Source: an uncultured Eubacteriales bacterium (lineage in GTDB: Bacteria > Bacillota > Clostridia > Oscillospirales > Oscillospiraceae). Taken from it: a DNA stretch of 60,781 nt. The DNA lies in contig URQY01000010.1 in assembly GCA_900550165.1 (NCBI GenBank), forward strand, positions 1 through 60,781, written 5' to 3'. The translations under genes were made by a program, and so were the position numbers. Position 1 is the first letter of the stretch. Every line of letters begins with the position of its first letter. Positions 43,433-52,741 of this stretch are shown in pieces. The notes beneath the pieces were generated by a model, which saw only the letters and a program-made list of their open reading frames with translations, was not told the origin of the DNA and made no database searches.

Positions 43433-44227
43433 ATGGGAAATCTTGATGGAAAAATCGCAATTGTTACCGGCGCCGCCCAGGGCATCGGCTTTGGCTGCGC
43501 AAAGGTCCTGGCCCAGCACGGTGCGACCGTCGTCCTCGTTGACCTGACGGACGCTGTTGCGGCCTCCGCCGAAGAGCTGAAGAAGGCCGGCCTGAAGACC
43601 GACTACCGCAAGTGCGACGTCAGCAACCTCGAGCAGGTCCAGCAGATGGTCGACGACGTGGTCAAGACCTACGGCAAGATCGACATCCTGCACAACAACG
43701 CCGGTGTCAACCGCCGCGTCAAGTTCGAGGACATGGACACGAAGACCCGTGACTTCATCATCGGCGTCAACATCCTGGGCGTGTGGAACGTGGCGAGAGC
43801 CGTGTGGCCCTATATGCTCAAGGCGAACTACGGCCGCATCATCAACACCTCCTCCGTCACTGGTGTGAAGGTCGTTGATGAGGGCCAGAGCACCTACGCG
43901 CTGACCAAGGGTGCGGTCCTCGGCTTCACCAAGGCGCTCGCCTATGAAGGCGGTCCCCACGGTATCACCGTCAATGCCGTTCTTCCCGGCTGGGTCCGCA
44001 CCCCGAAGGTGGAGCAGGTCTGCCGCGACAGCCGTCCGGAGGACCCCGAGAGCGCGATGCGCGACATGGCCGCGTTCATCCCCCTCAAGCGTCTGTGCAA
44101 CATCGATGAGATCGGCGATCTGGTCGCGTTCCTCGCTTCCGACGATTCCAAGTACATCACCGGCACCGAGCAGGTGATCGACGGCGGCAGCACCCTTCCC
44201 GAGACCTTCGATATCCTCCACGCCTAA
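43433..44227 (+). CDS. Short-chain dehydrogenase/reductase (UcpA-like)
   Basis: A 264-residue classical SDR. The cofactor motif is TGAAQGIGFG (about 13-22), an acidic Asp follows beta-2 (VLVDLTD), suggesting NAD over NADP, then NNAGVNRR and the catalytic Ser (SSVTG) and YALTK (Tyr-x3-Lys, about 154-158). It probably oxidises a hydroxyl group or reduces a carbonyl of the pathway's substrate. It has a very strong AAAGGAGAG site and uses a narrow, highly expressed codon set like the two GcvP-like genes. First gene of the operon; AEC follows after two bases. Confidence 0.9.
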   Translation: MGNLDGKIAIVTGAAQGIGFGCAKVLAQHGATVVLVDLTDAVAASAEELKKAGLKTDYRKCDVSNLEQVQQMVDDVVKTYGKIDILHNNAGVNRRVKFEDMDTKTRDFIIGVNILGVWNVARAVWPYMLKANYGRIINTSSVTGVKVVDEGQSTYALTKGAVLGFTKALAYEGGPHGITVNAVLPGWVRTPKVEQVCRDSRPEDPESAMRDMAAFIPLKRLCNIDEIGDLVAFLASDDSKYITGTEQVIDGGSTLPETFDILHA

Positions 44228-44229
44228 GC

Positions 44230-45144
44230 ATGGACATTGAGCTGCTGTTTCAAACGCTGCTGAAGCTCTATGTGATGCTTCTGCTCGGCCTTGTGCTGGC
44301 AAAGGTACACATACTGGACGAGCACTCGAACCGCAGTCTCTCACAAATGGTCGTTTCGGTGACCTATCCGCTCATGCTGCTCTACTCAATGGCGGGACAG
44401 CCGGGGGAGCGCAGCACGGCGCTCATTGTCCTCGGCGGCGGATTCGTCTTCTACTTCGTGATGATCGCGGTCGCAAAGATCGCCGCGCGGCTCCTGCGGG
44501 TCCCGGAGGAGAATCGAAGAGAATTTGAATGCCTGATGGTCTTCGGCAACACCGGCTTTGTCGGCGCGCCGCTCGCGCAGTCGTTCTACGGCAACGCAGC
44601 GTTCTACGAGATCACGCTTTTGAACTTTGCCTACTACTTCCTGTATAACACCTATGCAGTGAAGCTTCTCTCCCCTCCGGGGGGGAGAAGAGGCTTTTCT
44701 CTCCGTGACCTGCTGACGCCGGGCTTTATCATGACGCTTTTGTCCATCATCCTTTACCTGCTGCGCTACGATGCGCCCGCAGTCGTGAAGGATATCATGT
44801 ACATGGCCGGCAGCATGACGGTGCCGCTTTCAATGATCATCCTCGGCTCGTCACTCGCCTCGTACTCGTTCCGCGAGTCATTCCGCGACCCGTGGGTGTA
44901 CGTTTACTCGGCGGCAAAGCTCCTTTTGATGCCGGCCATCGTGTTCGCGCTGTGCAGGGTGCTTCCCATCGGGACGTACTACAGCGGTCTCACCGTCATC
45001 AGCGCGGCTGTGCCGGCAGGGTCGATGATATTGATGCTTGCCCTGCAGATGAAGCGCGACAGCAGCTTTATCAGCCGCGGCATCTTTGTCTCAACGCTTC
45101 TCTCGGCGCTCACGCTGCCGATCATCGCGATCTTCTTTCTCTGA
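44230..45144 (+). CDS. AEC-family carrier
   Basis: A 304-residue auxin-efflux-carrier (AEC, Mem_trans) membrane protein with about ten helices arranged as two five-helix halves joined by a short cytoplasmic loop (LLSPPGGRRGFS, about 148-159). Motifs such as FGNTGFVGAPLAQ and LGSSLA are typical. Bacterial members move small organic acids or amino-acid-like solutes. Its start lies two bases after the SDR stop, so it is presumably the uptake or export step for the same substrate. Confidence 0.9.
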   Translation: MDIELLFQTLLKLYVMLLLGLVLAKVHILDEHSNRSLSQMVVSVTYPLMLLYSMAGQPGERSTALIVLGGGFVFYFVMIAVAKIAARLLRVPEENRREFECLMVFGNTGFVGAPLAQSFYGNAAFYEITLLNFAYYFLYNTYAVKLLSPPGGRRGFSLRDLLTPGFIMTLLSIILYLLRYDAPAVVKDIMYMAGSMTVPLSMIILGSSLASYSFRESFRDPWVYVYSAAKLLLMPAIVFALCRVLPIGTYYSGLTVISAAVPAGSMILMLALQMKRDSSFISRGIFVSTLLSALTLPIIAIFFL

Positions 45145-45195
45145 GAAGAGCTTTCATTGAGCAACCAACAATACTACAACAGGAGGCACACAGAT

Positions 45196-46563
45196 ATGCA
45201 GTATCCTTACATTCCGAACAGCAATGAAGCTGTCCGCAAAGAGATGCTGGATTTCATCGGGGCCAAGAGCGTGGAGGAGATCTATTCCTTCATTCCCGAC
45301 GAAGTCCGCATGAAAAAGCCGCTTGACATTCCCGCTCCCTTCACCACCGAGCAGGAGCTGAGCAAGCACATGAACTCCATCCTCGCTGAGGATTCCACCT
45401 GCGAAGAGAACATCAGCTTCCTCGGCGCGGGCTGCTATGACCACTATGTTCCCGCCATCTGCGACGAGATCAACGGCCGCAGCGAGTTCCTCACCGCTTA
45501 CAGCGGCGATACCTACGCCGACCACGGCAAGTGCCAGGCGTTCTTTGAGTTCTCCAGCATGATGGGCGAGCTGCTCGACCTCGACGTCGTCAGCTTCCCG
45601 ACCTACGACGGCGGCCAGGCCGCTTCCACGGCGCTGATGATGTCCCGCCGTATCAACGGCCGCAGCAAGGCGCTCGTGCCCGAGAACATGAATCCTAATC
45701 TGCTCTCCCAGATGACCTGCTACTGCGAAGGAATGCAGCTCATCGGCGTCAAGGCCAAGGAGAACGGCCAGATGGACCTCGAGGACCTCAAGGCCAAGCT
45801 CGATTCCGACGTTGCCGCCGTCTTCATCCAGAACCCCTGCTTCCTCGGCTTCTTTGAAGAGCAGGGCAAGGAGATCGGCGAGCTGGCGCACTCCGTCGGC
45901 GCGGAATATGTCGTTTACGCCGATCCTTCCTCCCTCGGTATCACCGAGCCGCCCGCCGATTACGGCGCGGACATTTCCTGCGGCGAGATCCAGCCCCTCG
46001 GCATCCACATGAGCTTCGGCGCCGGTCTCGGCGGCTATCTTGCCACCCGTCAGGAAGAAAAGTACGTGATGAACTATCCGCATCACCTGCATAACATCTT
46101 CAAGAACTCCAAGGGCCAGTTCGGTTATTCCCGCGCCCTGCCCGAGCGCACGAGCTACTATGTCCGCGATAAGGGCGTTGAGTACCTCGGCACCTGCGTG
46201 GGCCTGTGGACCGTTACCGCCGCCGTGTACCTTGCCCTGATGGGCCCCGAGGGTATGCGTGAGCTGGGCGAAAACATCCTCTACAAGAGCAACTACGCGC
46301 AGAAGAAGCTCGCCGGTCTCAAGGGCGTGACGATGCCGTATGCCGGCAGCCACAGCTTCATGGAGTTCGTGCTGAACTTCGACGGCACGGGCAAGACCGT
46401 TGCTGAGATCAATAAGGCGCTGCTTGCCAAGCACATCTTCGGCGGCTATGATCTCAGCCGCGAGATGCCGCAGCTCGGCCAGTCCATGCTGGTCTGCGTC
46501 ACCGAAAAGACCGCGCTGAGCGATATCGACAAGCTGGCCGATGCGCTCGCTGAGATCCTGTAA
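45196..46563 (+). CDS. Divergent GcvPA-like PLP-fold subunit
   Basis: A 455-residue homologue of glycine dehydrogenase subunit 1 (GcvPA). It retains the N-terminal pattern (MLDFIGAKSVEEIYSFIPDE), FLGAGCYDHYVPAI and AAVYLALMGPEGMREL. Two motifs I expect in true GcvPA are replaced: PYQPEISQG reads SGDTYADHGK (near 115), and REKATSNICTNQAL reads RDKGVEYLGTCVGL (near 325). These residues line the active site in the P-protein. It is probably a paralogue acting with the next gene on something other than glycine. AGGAGG precedes the ATG at 45196; the upstream in-frame ATG at 45157 has none. No gcvT or gcvH nearby. Confidence 0.85.
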   Translation: MQYPYIPNSNEAVRKEMLDFIGAKSVEEIYSFIPDEVRMKKPLDIPAPFTTEQELSKHMNSILAEDSTCEENISFLGAGCYDHYVPAICDEINGRSEFLTAYSGDTYADHGKCQAFFEFSSMMGELLDLDVVSFPTYDGGQAASTALMMSRRINGRSKALVPENMNPNLLSQMTCYCEGMQLIGVKAKENGQMDLEDLKAKLDSDVAAVFIQNPCFLGFFEEQGKEIGELAHSVGAEYVVYADPSSLGITEPPADYGADISCGEIQPLGIHMSFGAGLGGYLATRQEEKYVMNYPHHLHNIFKNSKGQFGYSRALPERTSYYVRDKGVEYLGTCVGLWTVTAAVYLALMGPEGMRELGENILYKSNYAQKKLAGLKGVTMPYAGSHSFMEFVLNFDGTGKTVAEINKALLAKHIFGGYDLSREMPQLGQSMLVCVTEKTALSDIDKLADALAEIL

Positions 46564-46580
46564 GGGAGGGGGAAGAAACC

Positions 46581-48140
46581 ATGTCTGAACTGAAGAAGAG
46601 AAATTTCCACGAAGCACAGTGGGACGAATCCATCATCTATGAGCAGAGCGTGCCCGGCAGCCGCGGCGTGCTGGTGCCCGACGTGTCTGAGGAGGCCTCC
46701 AAGGTCACCGGCGACGTCTCCGCTCTCATGCCCGCATCCCTCAAGCGCAAGCAGAAGCCCGACCTGCCGGAGCTTGCACAGCCCCAGGTGCTGCGTCACT
46801 TCCTGCGCCTGTCCCAGGAGACCATCGGTCAGGACCTGAACGTCGATATCGGCCTGGGCACCTGCACGATGAAGTACAGCCCCAAGATCAACGAGCAGTT
46901 CGTCCGCTCCCACAAGTTCACCGAGATGCACCCCTATCAGGACGATGAGACCAGCCAGGGCGTGCTGAAGCTCATCTATGATTTCGAGCAGATCATGAAG
47001 GAGATCTCCGGTCTCGACGCTGTCTCCTTCCAGCCCGGCGGCGGCGGCCAGGGCATTTATGCCAACGCAGCCGTCCTGAAGAAGTATTTCCGTGACCGCG
47101 GCGAGGAGAATCAGCGCACCCAGATCATCACCACGATCCTCTCCCACCCCATCGACTCCGCCGCCCCTGCCACCAAGGGCTTTGAGGTCATCAGCCTCTA
47201 TCCCGAGGCCAACGGTTACCCCAGCATCGAGGCGCTGAAGGCTGCCGTGAGCGAGAAGACCGCCGGTATCTTCATCACCAACCCCGAGGACACGGGCGTG
47301 TTCAACCCCATCATCCGCGAGTTTGTCGATGTTGTGCATGAGGCGGGCGGCCTGTGCGTCTGCGATATGGCGGACTACAACGGTCTGTTCGGCATCGTGC
47401 GCGCCAAGGAGCTCGGCGCTGACCTGTGCCACTTCAACCTGCACAAGGCCTTCTCCTCTCCCCATGGCTGCATGGGCCCCGGCTGCGCGGCGCAGTGCGT
47501 GAGCGCAGAGCTTGAAAAGTATCTGCCCCGTCCCCGCGTCCGTTTCGACGGCAAGAAGTACTACACCGATTACGACGGCGAGTATTCCATCGGCAAGGTC
47601 CGTCAGTTCCACGGCTCTCTCGCTGCGGTCCTGCGCGCCTACGCGTGGATCATGAGCCTCGGCAGAGACGGTCTGAAGACCGTGGCCGAGACCGCCATTC
47701 TGAACAACAACTACATGATGAAGCGTATGCTCACCGAGGTCAAGGGTGTTTCGATGTCCTGGGCTGAGGAGGCTCCCAACCGCCTCGAGCAGGTGCGCTA
47801 CAGCTTCGAAAAGCTCTACAAGGATACCGGCGTGAGCGCCGAGGACGTCAACCGTCACCTGCTCGACTTCGGCTTCCAGCGCTTCTTCGCGAGCCATCAC
47901 CCGCTTATCGTGCCCGAGCCGTTCACGCCGGAGCCGACCGAGTCCTACTCCAAGGCGGATATCGACGAGTATGTCGACGCGCTCGTGCAGATCAGCAACG
48001 AGGCGTACACCACGCCCGAGGTCGTGCTCAACGCGCCGTATGCCGGCCCCATCTCCAAGCTGGAGAACGATCACATCAAGGATTGGCGCGAGCTGTGCGT
48101 GACCTGGCGCGCCTACAAGAAGCAGAATGGCCTCGCCTGA
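46581..48140 (+). CDS. Divergent GcvPB-like PLP-dependent subunit
   Basis: A 519-residue homologue of glycine dehydrogenase subunit 2 (GcvPB). The PLP lysine is kept in FNLHKAFSSPHG (about residue 290), as are LGTCTMKYSPKINEQ and HPYQDDETSQG. The glycine-rich stretch normally following (PHGGGGPGSGP) reads PHGCMGPGCAA, and HGTNPASA reads HPIDSAAPA. A decarboxylase/transaminase-like chemistry with changed substrate is likely. GGAGGGGG precedes the ATG. It overlaps the next gene by 14 bases. Confidence 0.85.
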   Translation: MSELKKRNFHEAQWDESIIYEQSVPGSRGVLVPDVSEEASKVTGDVSALMPASLKRKQKPDLPELAQPQVLRHFLRLSQETIGQDLNVDIGLGTCTMKYSPKINEQFVRSHKFTEMHPYQDDETSQGVLKLIYDFEQIMKEISGLDAVSFQPGGGGQGIYANAAVLKKYFRDRGEENQRTQIITTILSHPIDSAAPATKGFEVISLYPEANGYPSIEALKAAVSEKTAGIFITNPEDTGVFNPIIREFVDVVHEAGGLCVCDMADYNGLFGIVRAKELGADLCHFNLHKAFSSPHGCMGPGCAAQCVSAELEKYLPRPRVRFDGKKYYTDYDGEYSIGKVRQFHGSLAAVLRAYAWIMSLGRDGLKTVAETAILNNNYMMKRMLTEVKGVSMSWAEEAPNRLEQVRYSFEKLYKDTGVSAEDVNRHLLDFGFQRFFASHHPLIVPEPFTPEPTESYSKADIDEYVDALVQISNEAYTTPEVVLNAPYAGPISKLENDHIKDWRELCVTWRAYKKQNGLA

Positions 48141-49254
48141 GATCGTGAAGCTTGGCCTCATCGTCAACCCCATCGCGGGTATGGGCGGTAAGGTCGCGCT
48201 CAAGGGCACCGACGGGCAGGCTGTGCTGGCCATGGCGCGCGAAAAGGGCGCCGTACCCGAAGCAAACAGCAAGGCGGAGCGCGCGCTTCGCCTGCTGATG
48301 CCCCACCGCGAGCAGATCATGATCTACACCGCCTCCGGCGACATGGGCGAGAGCCTGTGCCGGAAGCTGGAGCTCCCCTATACAGTGGTTCATACGCAGT
48401 CTCTTCATGAGACGTCTCCTCTCGACACGATGGCTGCGGCGAAGAATATCGCCGCAGCCTCCGTTGTCCTTCTGCTCTTTGCAGGCGGCGACGGAACGGC
48501 CCGCAACATCTGCGAGGCCATCGGCGAGAGCGTGCCGGTGCTCGGCATCCCGGCGGGCGTCAAGATCCAGTCCGCCGTGTTTGCGCTCGACCCCGAGTCC
48601 GCGGGTATGGTCGCCGCAACGATCGCCCAGGGCACGGAGATGACGAGCTCGCAGCGCGAGGTCGTCGATCTCGACGAGGACGCGTACCGCACGGGCCATG
48701 TTTCCGCCAAGCTCTACGGTGTGATGCGCGTGCCCGATCAGCCGGAGCGCCTGCAGTCGATGAAGCAGAGCGGCTTTTCGACCGAGGCCGACCAGATGAA
48801 CGTCATCGCGGCGTATCTCGAAGAGCATATGGAGCCGGGCGTTTACTATGCCGTCGGCTCCGGGTCCTCCGCCAAGTGTATCTCGCAGCGCCTCGGCATC
48901 GACTATGAGCTGCTGGGCGTGGATGTGGTGAAGGACGGAAAGCTCGTCGCGAAAGACGTGACCGAGCAGCAGCTCTGGGAGTATGCCAGGGACGGCAGGA
49001 TGAAGATCATCGTTTCGCCCATCGGCGGTCAGGGCTTTGTGTTCGGCCGCGGCAACCACCAGTTCAGCGCCCGCATCTTGAAGGCCGTGGGGAAGAAGAA
49101 CATCCAGATCATCTCCCCGGAGGCAAAGCTGCTTTCCATTCACGACCACACCCTGCACATCGACTGCGGCGACGCCGCCGTCAACGAGTCGCTCCACGGC
49201 TACTACAGTGTGCTGTGCGGATACGGGTATTTCTCGCAGCTGTGCTGCAAGTAA
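48127..49254 (+). CDS. NAD-kinase-like protein, COG3199/AcoX type
   Basis: A 375-residue protein of the ATP-NAD-kinase-like group that includes AcoX. It begins LGLIVNPIAGMGGKVALKGT, has the GGDGT kinase loop (FAGGDGTARNICEA, about 119) and GIPAGVKIQSAVFA, and a long C-terminal half with GQGFVFGRGNHQFS. True NAD kinase activity is unproven for this group; acoX sits in acetoin operons without a defined role. It overlaps the GcvPB-like gene by 14 bases, so it is translationally tied to that enzyme. The SDR would need NAD(P), which gives one possible link. Confidence 0.85.
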   Translation: MASPEIVKLGLIVNPIAGMGGKVALKGTDGQAVLAMAREKGAVPEANSKAERALRLLMPHREQIMIYTASGDMGESLCRKLELPYTVVHTQSLHETSPLDTMAAAKNIAAASVVLLLFAGGDGTARNICEAIGESVPVLGIPAGVKIQSAVFALDPESAGMVAATIAQGTEMTSSQREVVDLDEDAYRTGHVSAKLYGVMRVPDQPERLQSMKQSGFSTEADQMNVIAAYLEEHMEPGVYYAVGSGSSAKCISQRLGIDYELLGVDVVKDGKLVAKDVTEQQLWEYARDGRMKIIVSPIGGQGFVFGRGNHQFSARILKAVGKKNIQIISPEAKLLSIHDHTLHIDCGDAAVNESLHGYYSVLCGYGYFSQLCCK

Positions 49255-49288
49255 GAGCATTTTAGTTGTTGTAAAAATGAAAATAGCC

Positions 49289-49558
49289 AAAGGGGGTATT
49301 CTCTTTCCGAAGAGAATACCCCCTTTTGAACCCCCAGAGAAAGGCGAGGGGCGTCCCCCTCGACCCCCGACATTGTGGGTTTTGGGCTTGAAGGACTGCA
49401 CGCGCTGCGCAGTGTAGGTGCGGTGTACGTGGCTGCGCCACGAGCCTTCTGCGTGTCGGTTCATGCTGCAACCACGCCCTACTCCGTGGGGCGCGAGTGA
49501 CGGTAGATTGGCGGCGGACTGCCTGCGCATCGGCGGCATTGCTTCGCTCGCCGCCGCT
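49289..49558 (-). repeat. Dispersed structured repeat, copy B (inverted)
   Basis: Read on the minus strand, this copy matches copy A block for block: GC-rich start, CGTCACTCGCGCC, a CGTGGCGCAGCCACG hairpin followed by TACACCGCACC, CCTTCAAGCC, GTCGGGGGTCGAGGGG, and the terminal hairpin AAAGGGGGTATTCTCTT (49289-49305) with its complement (49310-49326). The hairpin lies 35 bases past the NAD-kinase-like stop. With copy C in opposite orientation, it brackets the small-protein/XRE pair. Confidence 0.85.
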
Positions 49559-49559
49559 T

Positions 49560-49712
49560 TTAGGGTTCTGCTGACATATAAATTTCTTCTGTCTTTTGCT
49601 GGGCGGTGATGAGGGTTTCTTTGGCAGAGCCGTAGTTTTGCTTTTCCATTTGTTCCAATGCGTCCGTGATGGCGTTGAACAAAAGCAGGTACATCTTCTT
49701 ATATTCTTCCAT
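49560..49712 (-). CDS. 50-residue helical protein, partner of the XRE regulator
   Basis: ATG at 49712 to TAA at 49560 encodes MEEYKKMYLLLFNAITDALE, then QMEKQNYGSAKETLITAQQK and TEEIYMSAEP. It is predicted to form two amphipathic helices. AAAGGAG eight bases before the ATG supports translation. It is divergent from the XRE regulator across a 31-bp palindrome, and its stop touches repeat copy B. I know similar small proteins beside XRE genes in Clostridia, often on mobile DNA, but not their function. A toxin/antitoxin or anti-repressor role is only a guess. Confidence 0.75.
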   Translation of the reverse strand: MEEYKKMYLLLFNAITDALEQMEKQNYGSAKETLITAQQKTEEIYMSAEP

Positions 49713-49738
49713 GGTCTTCTCCTTTCTTCAAGAAAAAT

Positions 49739-49769
49739 TTATAATTGCACTGATATAGTGCAATTATAA
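49739..49769. promoter_or_regulatory. 31-bp palindromic operator between divergent genes
   Basis: Arms TTATAATTGCACT (49739-49751) and AGTGCAATTATAA (49757-49769) around GATAT form a perfect 13-bp inverted repeat. A TATAAT is embedded at 49765-49770, and TATAAA faces the other way. A dimeric XRE repressor bound here would cover both promoters. Confidence 0.8.
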
Positions 49770-49829
49770 TGACCTTTGCGGATAAACTCAATACCGAAAT
49801 GTGCGAAATCAGCACAGGAGGTGTTGGGC

Positions 49830-50054
49830 TTGGACTACGAATATTCAAAACGTCTCGGCGCGCATCTCGCGCAGCTTCGGAAGGAAAGCCGCTTGACGCA
49901 GGAACAGCTCTCGGCGAAGCTGCAAGTGCTCGGCTGTGATCTGACACGAAGTGCCCTCGCTAAGATCGAGGTCGGCCAGCGCCATATTTATCCGGATGAG
50001 ATGAAAGCGCTCTGTCAGGCCCTCGGAAAAAGCTACAATGACCTATTTATATAA
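49830..50054 (+). CDS. XRE-family helix-turn-helix regulator
   Basis: A 74-residue Cro/C1-type DNA-binding protein: LGAHLAQLRKESRLTQEQLS, then RSALAKIEVGQRHIYPDEMK is the HTH with its two recognition helices, ending ALGKSYNDLFI. The start is set at TTG 49830 because AGGAGG (49816-49821) precedes it by eight bases; an earlier TTG at 49776 has no such site. It likely represses itself and the divergent 50-residue gene through the palindrome between them. Flanked on both sides by repeat copies B and C. Confidence 0.88.
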   Translation: MDYEYSKRLGAHLAQLRKESRLTQEQLSAKLQVLGCDLTRSALAKIEVGQRHIYPDEMKALCQALGKSYNDLFI

Positions 50055-50081
50055 GAACGACCGCTGAAGCGGTCGTTCTTT
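50053..50081 (+). terminator. Terminator of the XRE gene
   Basis: GAACGACCGC-tgaa-GCGGTCGTTC followed by TTTC, beginning at the stop codon. Confidence 0.85.
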
Positions 50082-50097
50082 CATCATTTGAAGAGCG

Positions 50098-50467
50098 CGG
50101 CGAGCGAAGCAATGCCGCAATTTCCCTCGCAGAGGCTTCCTCGAATCAGCGCCATCTCCCCGATCGGCGGCGAGCGAAGCAATGCCGCCGATGCGCACCG
50201 CAGTCCGCCGCCAGACTACCGTCACTCGCGCGCTACGGAGTGCGCGCGGTTGAGAGTGGTAACGAACAGTAGTGATTCATGGCGAAGCCATGTACACCGC
50301 ACCTACACTGCGCAGCGCGTGCAGCCCTTCAAGCCGCATACTGCCAATGCAAATTTTCTCTGGGTGGGTCTAAGGGAGGGGTATCTCTTTTCAAAAAAGA
50401 GATACCCCTCCCTTGTTCGTGCAGCGCCGGCAAGCGCTGCCTCCCCCCGCTCCTCCCGCGAGGGGAG
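50098..50467 (+). repeat. Dispersed structured repeat, copy C
   Basis: Begins with a GGCGAGCGAAGCAATGCCG block that occurs twice (about 50100 and 50168). It then follows the order of copy A: CGTCACTCGCGC, the CATGGCGAAGCCATG hairpin, TACACCGCACC, CCTTCAAGCC, and the terminal hairpin with 20-bp arms AAGGGAGGGGTATCTCTTTT (50372-50391) and complement (50395-50414). The arms differ from copies A and B at several positions on both sides, so pairing is preserved. The GCAGCG...CGCTGC hairpin and CTCCCC tract follow. The GTCGGGGGTCGAGG block is missing. Confidence 0.82.
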
Positions 50468-50472
50468 CAAAC

Positions 50473-50502
50473 AAAAAGGAAGCCCTCTCAGGCTTCCTTT
50501 TC
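50473..50502 (-). terminator. Terminator of glmS
   Basis: On the minus strand GAAAAGGAAGCC-tgagag-GGCTTCCTTTTT, ten bases past the glmS stop. Confidence 0.93.
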
Positions 50503-50512
50503 TCAGCTTAGG

Positions 50513-52357
<1,845 letters not shown>

Positions 52358-52435
52358 AAAATAACATTCTCCTTTTGATGATTTTTGAAAAATGGGCAGA
52401 AATGCCCCTTTGCGGCGTGCTGCCGCTTCGTCAAA

Positions 52436-52609
52436 AGGACAAATGCGCAGTCATTTGTCGCTTTTTCCGTGGTCACAGCCCCTTTGTTCTGCGGTCGCCC
52501 GCATATTTGTCGGCTGTGTGCGCGCCCACGGGCACGGGGAAGCATCCGCCGAAATTTCGATGCTCTTCCCACCTCGTCGTCCTGCTCAAAACAAGCGGGC
52601 GCTGGCGCT
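52436..52609 (-). ncRNA. glmS ribozyme (GlcN6P-activated riboswitch)
   Basis: In the minus-strand leader of glmS, the conserved pieces appear in order: AGCGCCAG at the cleavage site, GACGAGGTGGG, AGCATCGAAATTTCGGCGGA, TGCTTCCC, ACAGCCG, GCGGGCGACCGCAG and AAGGGGCTGT. Cleavage is expected between A52609 and G52608. The family self-cleaves when bound to glucosamine-6-phosphate, and the cut mRNA is degraded, giving product feedback on glmS. The 3' boundary is approximate. Confidence 0.93.
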
Positions 52610-52629
52610 TATGATGGAGTTTGCTCCAT
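52609..52629 (-). other. Six-codon upstream ORF abutting the ribozyme cleavage site
   Basis: AAAGGAG then ATG (52629-52627) starts M-E-Q-T-P-S and stops with TAA at 52611-52609. The last A of the stop is the nucleotide just 5' of the predicted ribozyme cut. The sequence is also a small hairpin, ATGGAG-caaa-CTCCAT. Confidence 0.4.
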
Positions 52630-52741
52630 GAGCTCCTTTCTCCTCTGCGATTTTTGAATCTATTTCAAGCCGGAGCTTCTCCGGATGAAAGCGGTTATTT
52701 CGCCCCCATGCGGGGCAAACTCCCCAAAAGGGAGGATGACT

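Noticed and set aside
45196..48140. Calling the pair standard glycine cleavage P-protein
   Set aside because: Motif replacements and absence of gcvT/gcvH nearby make that assignment unsafe.
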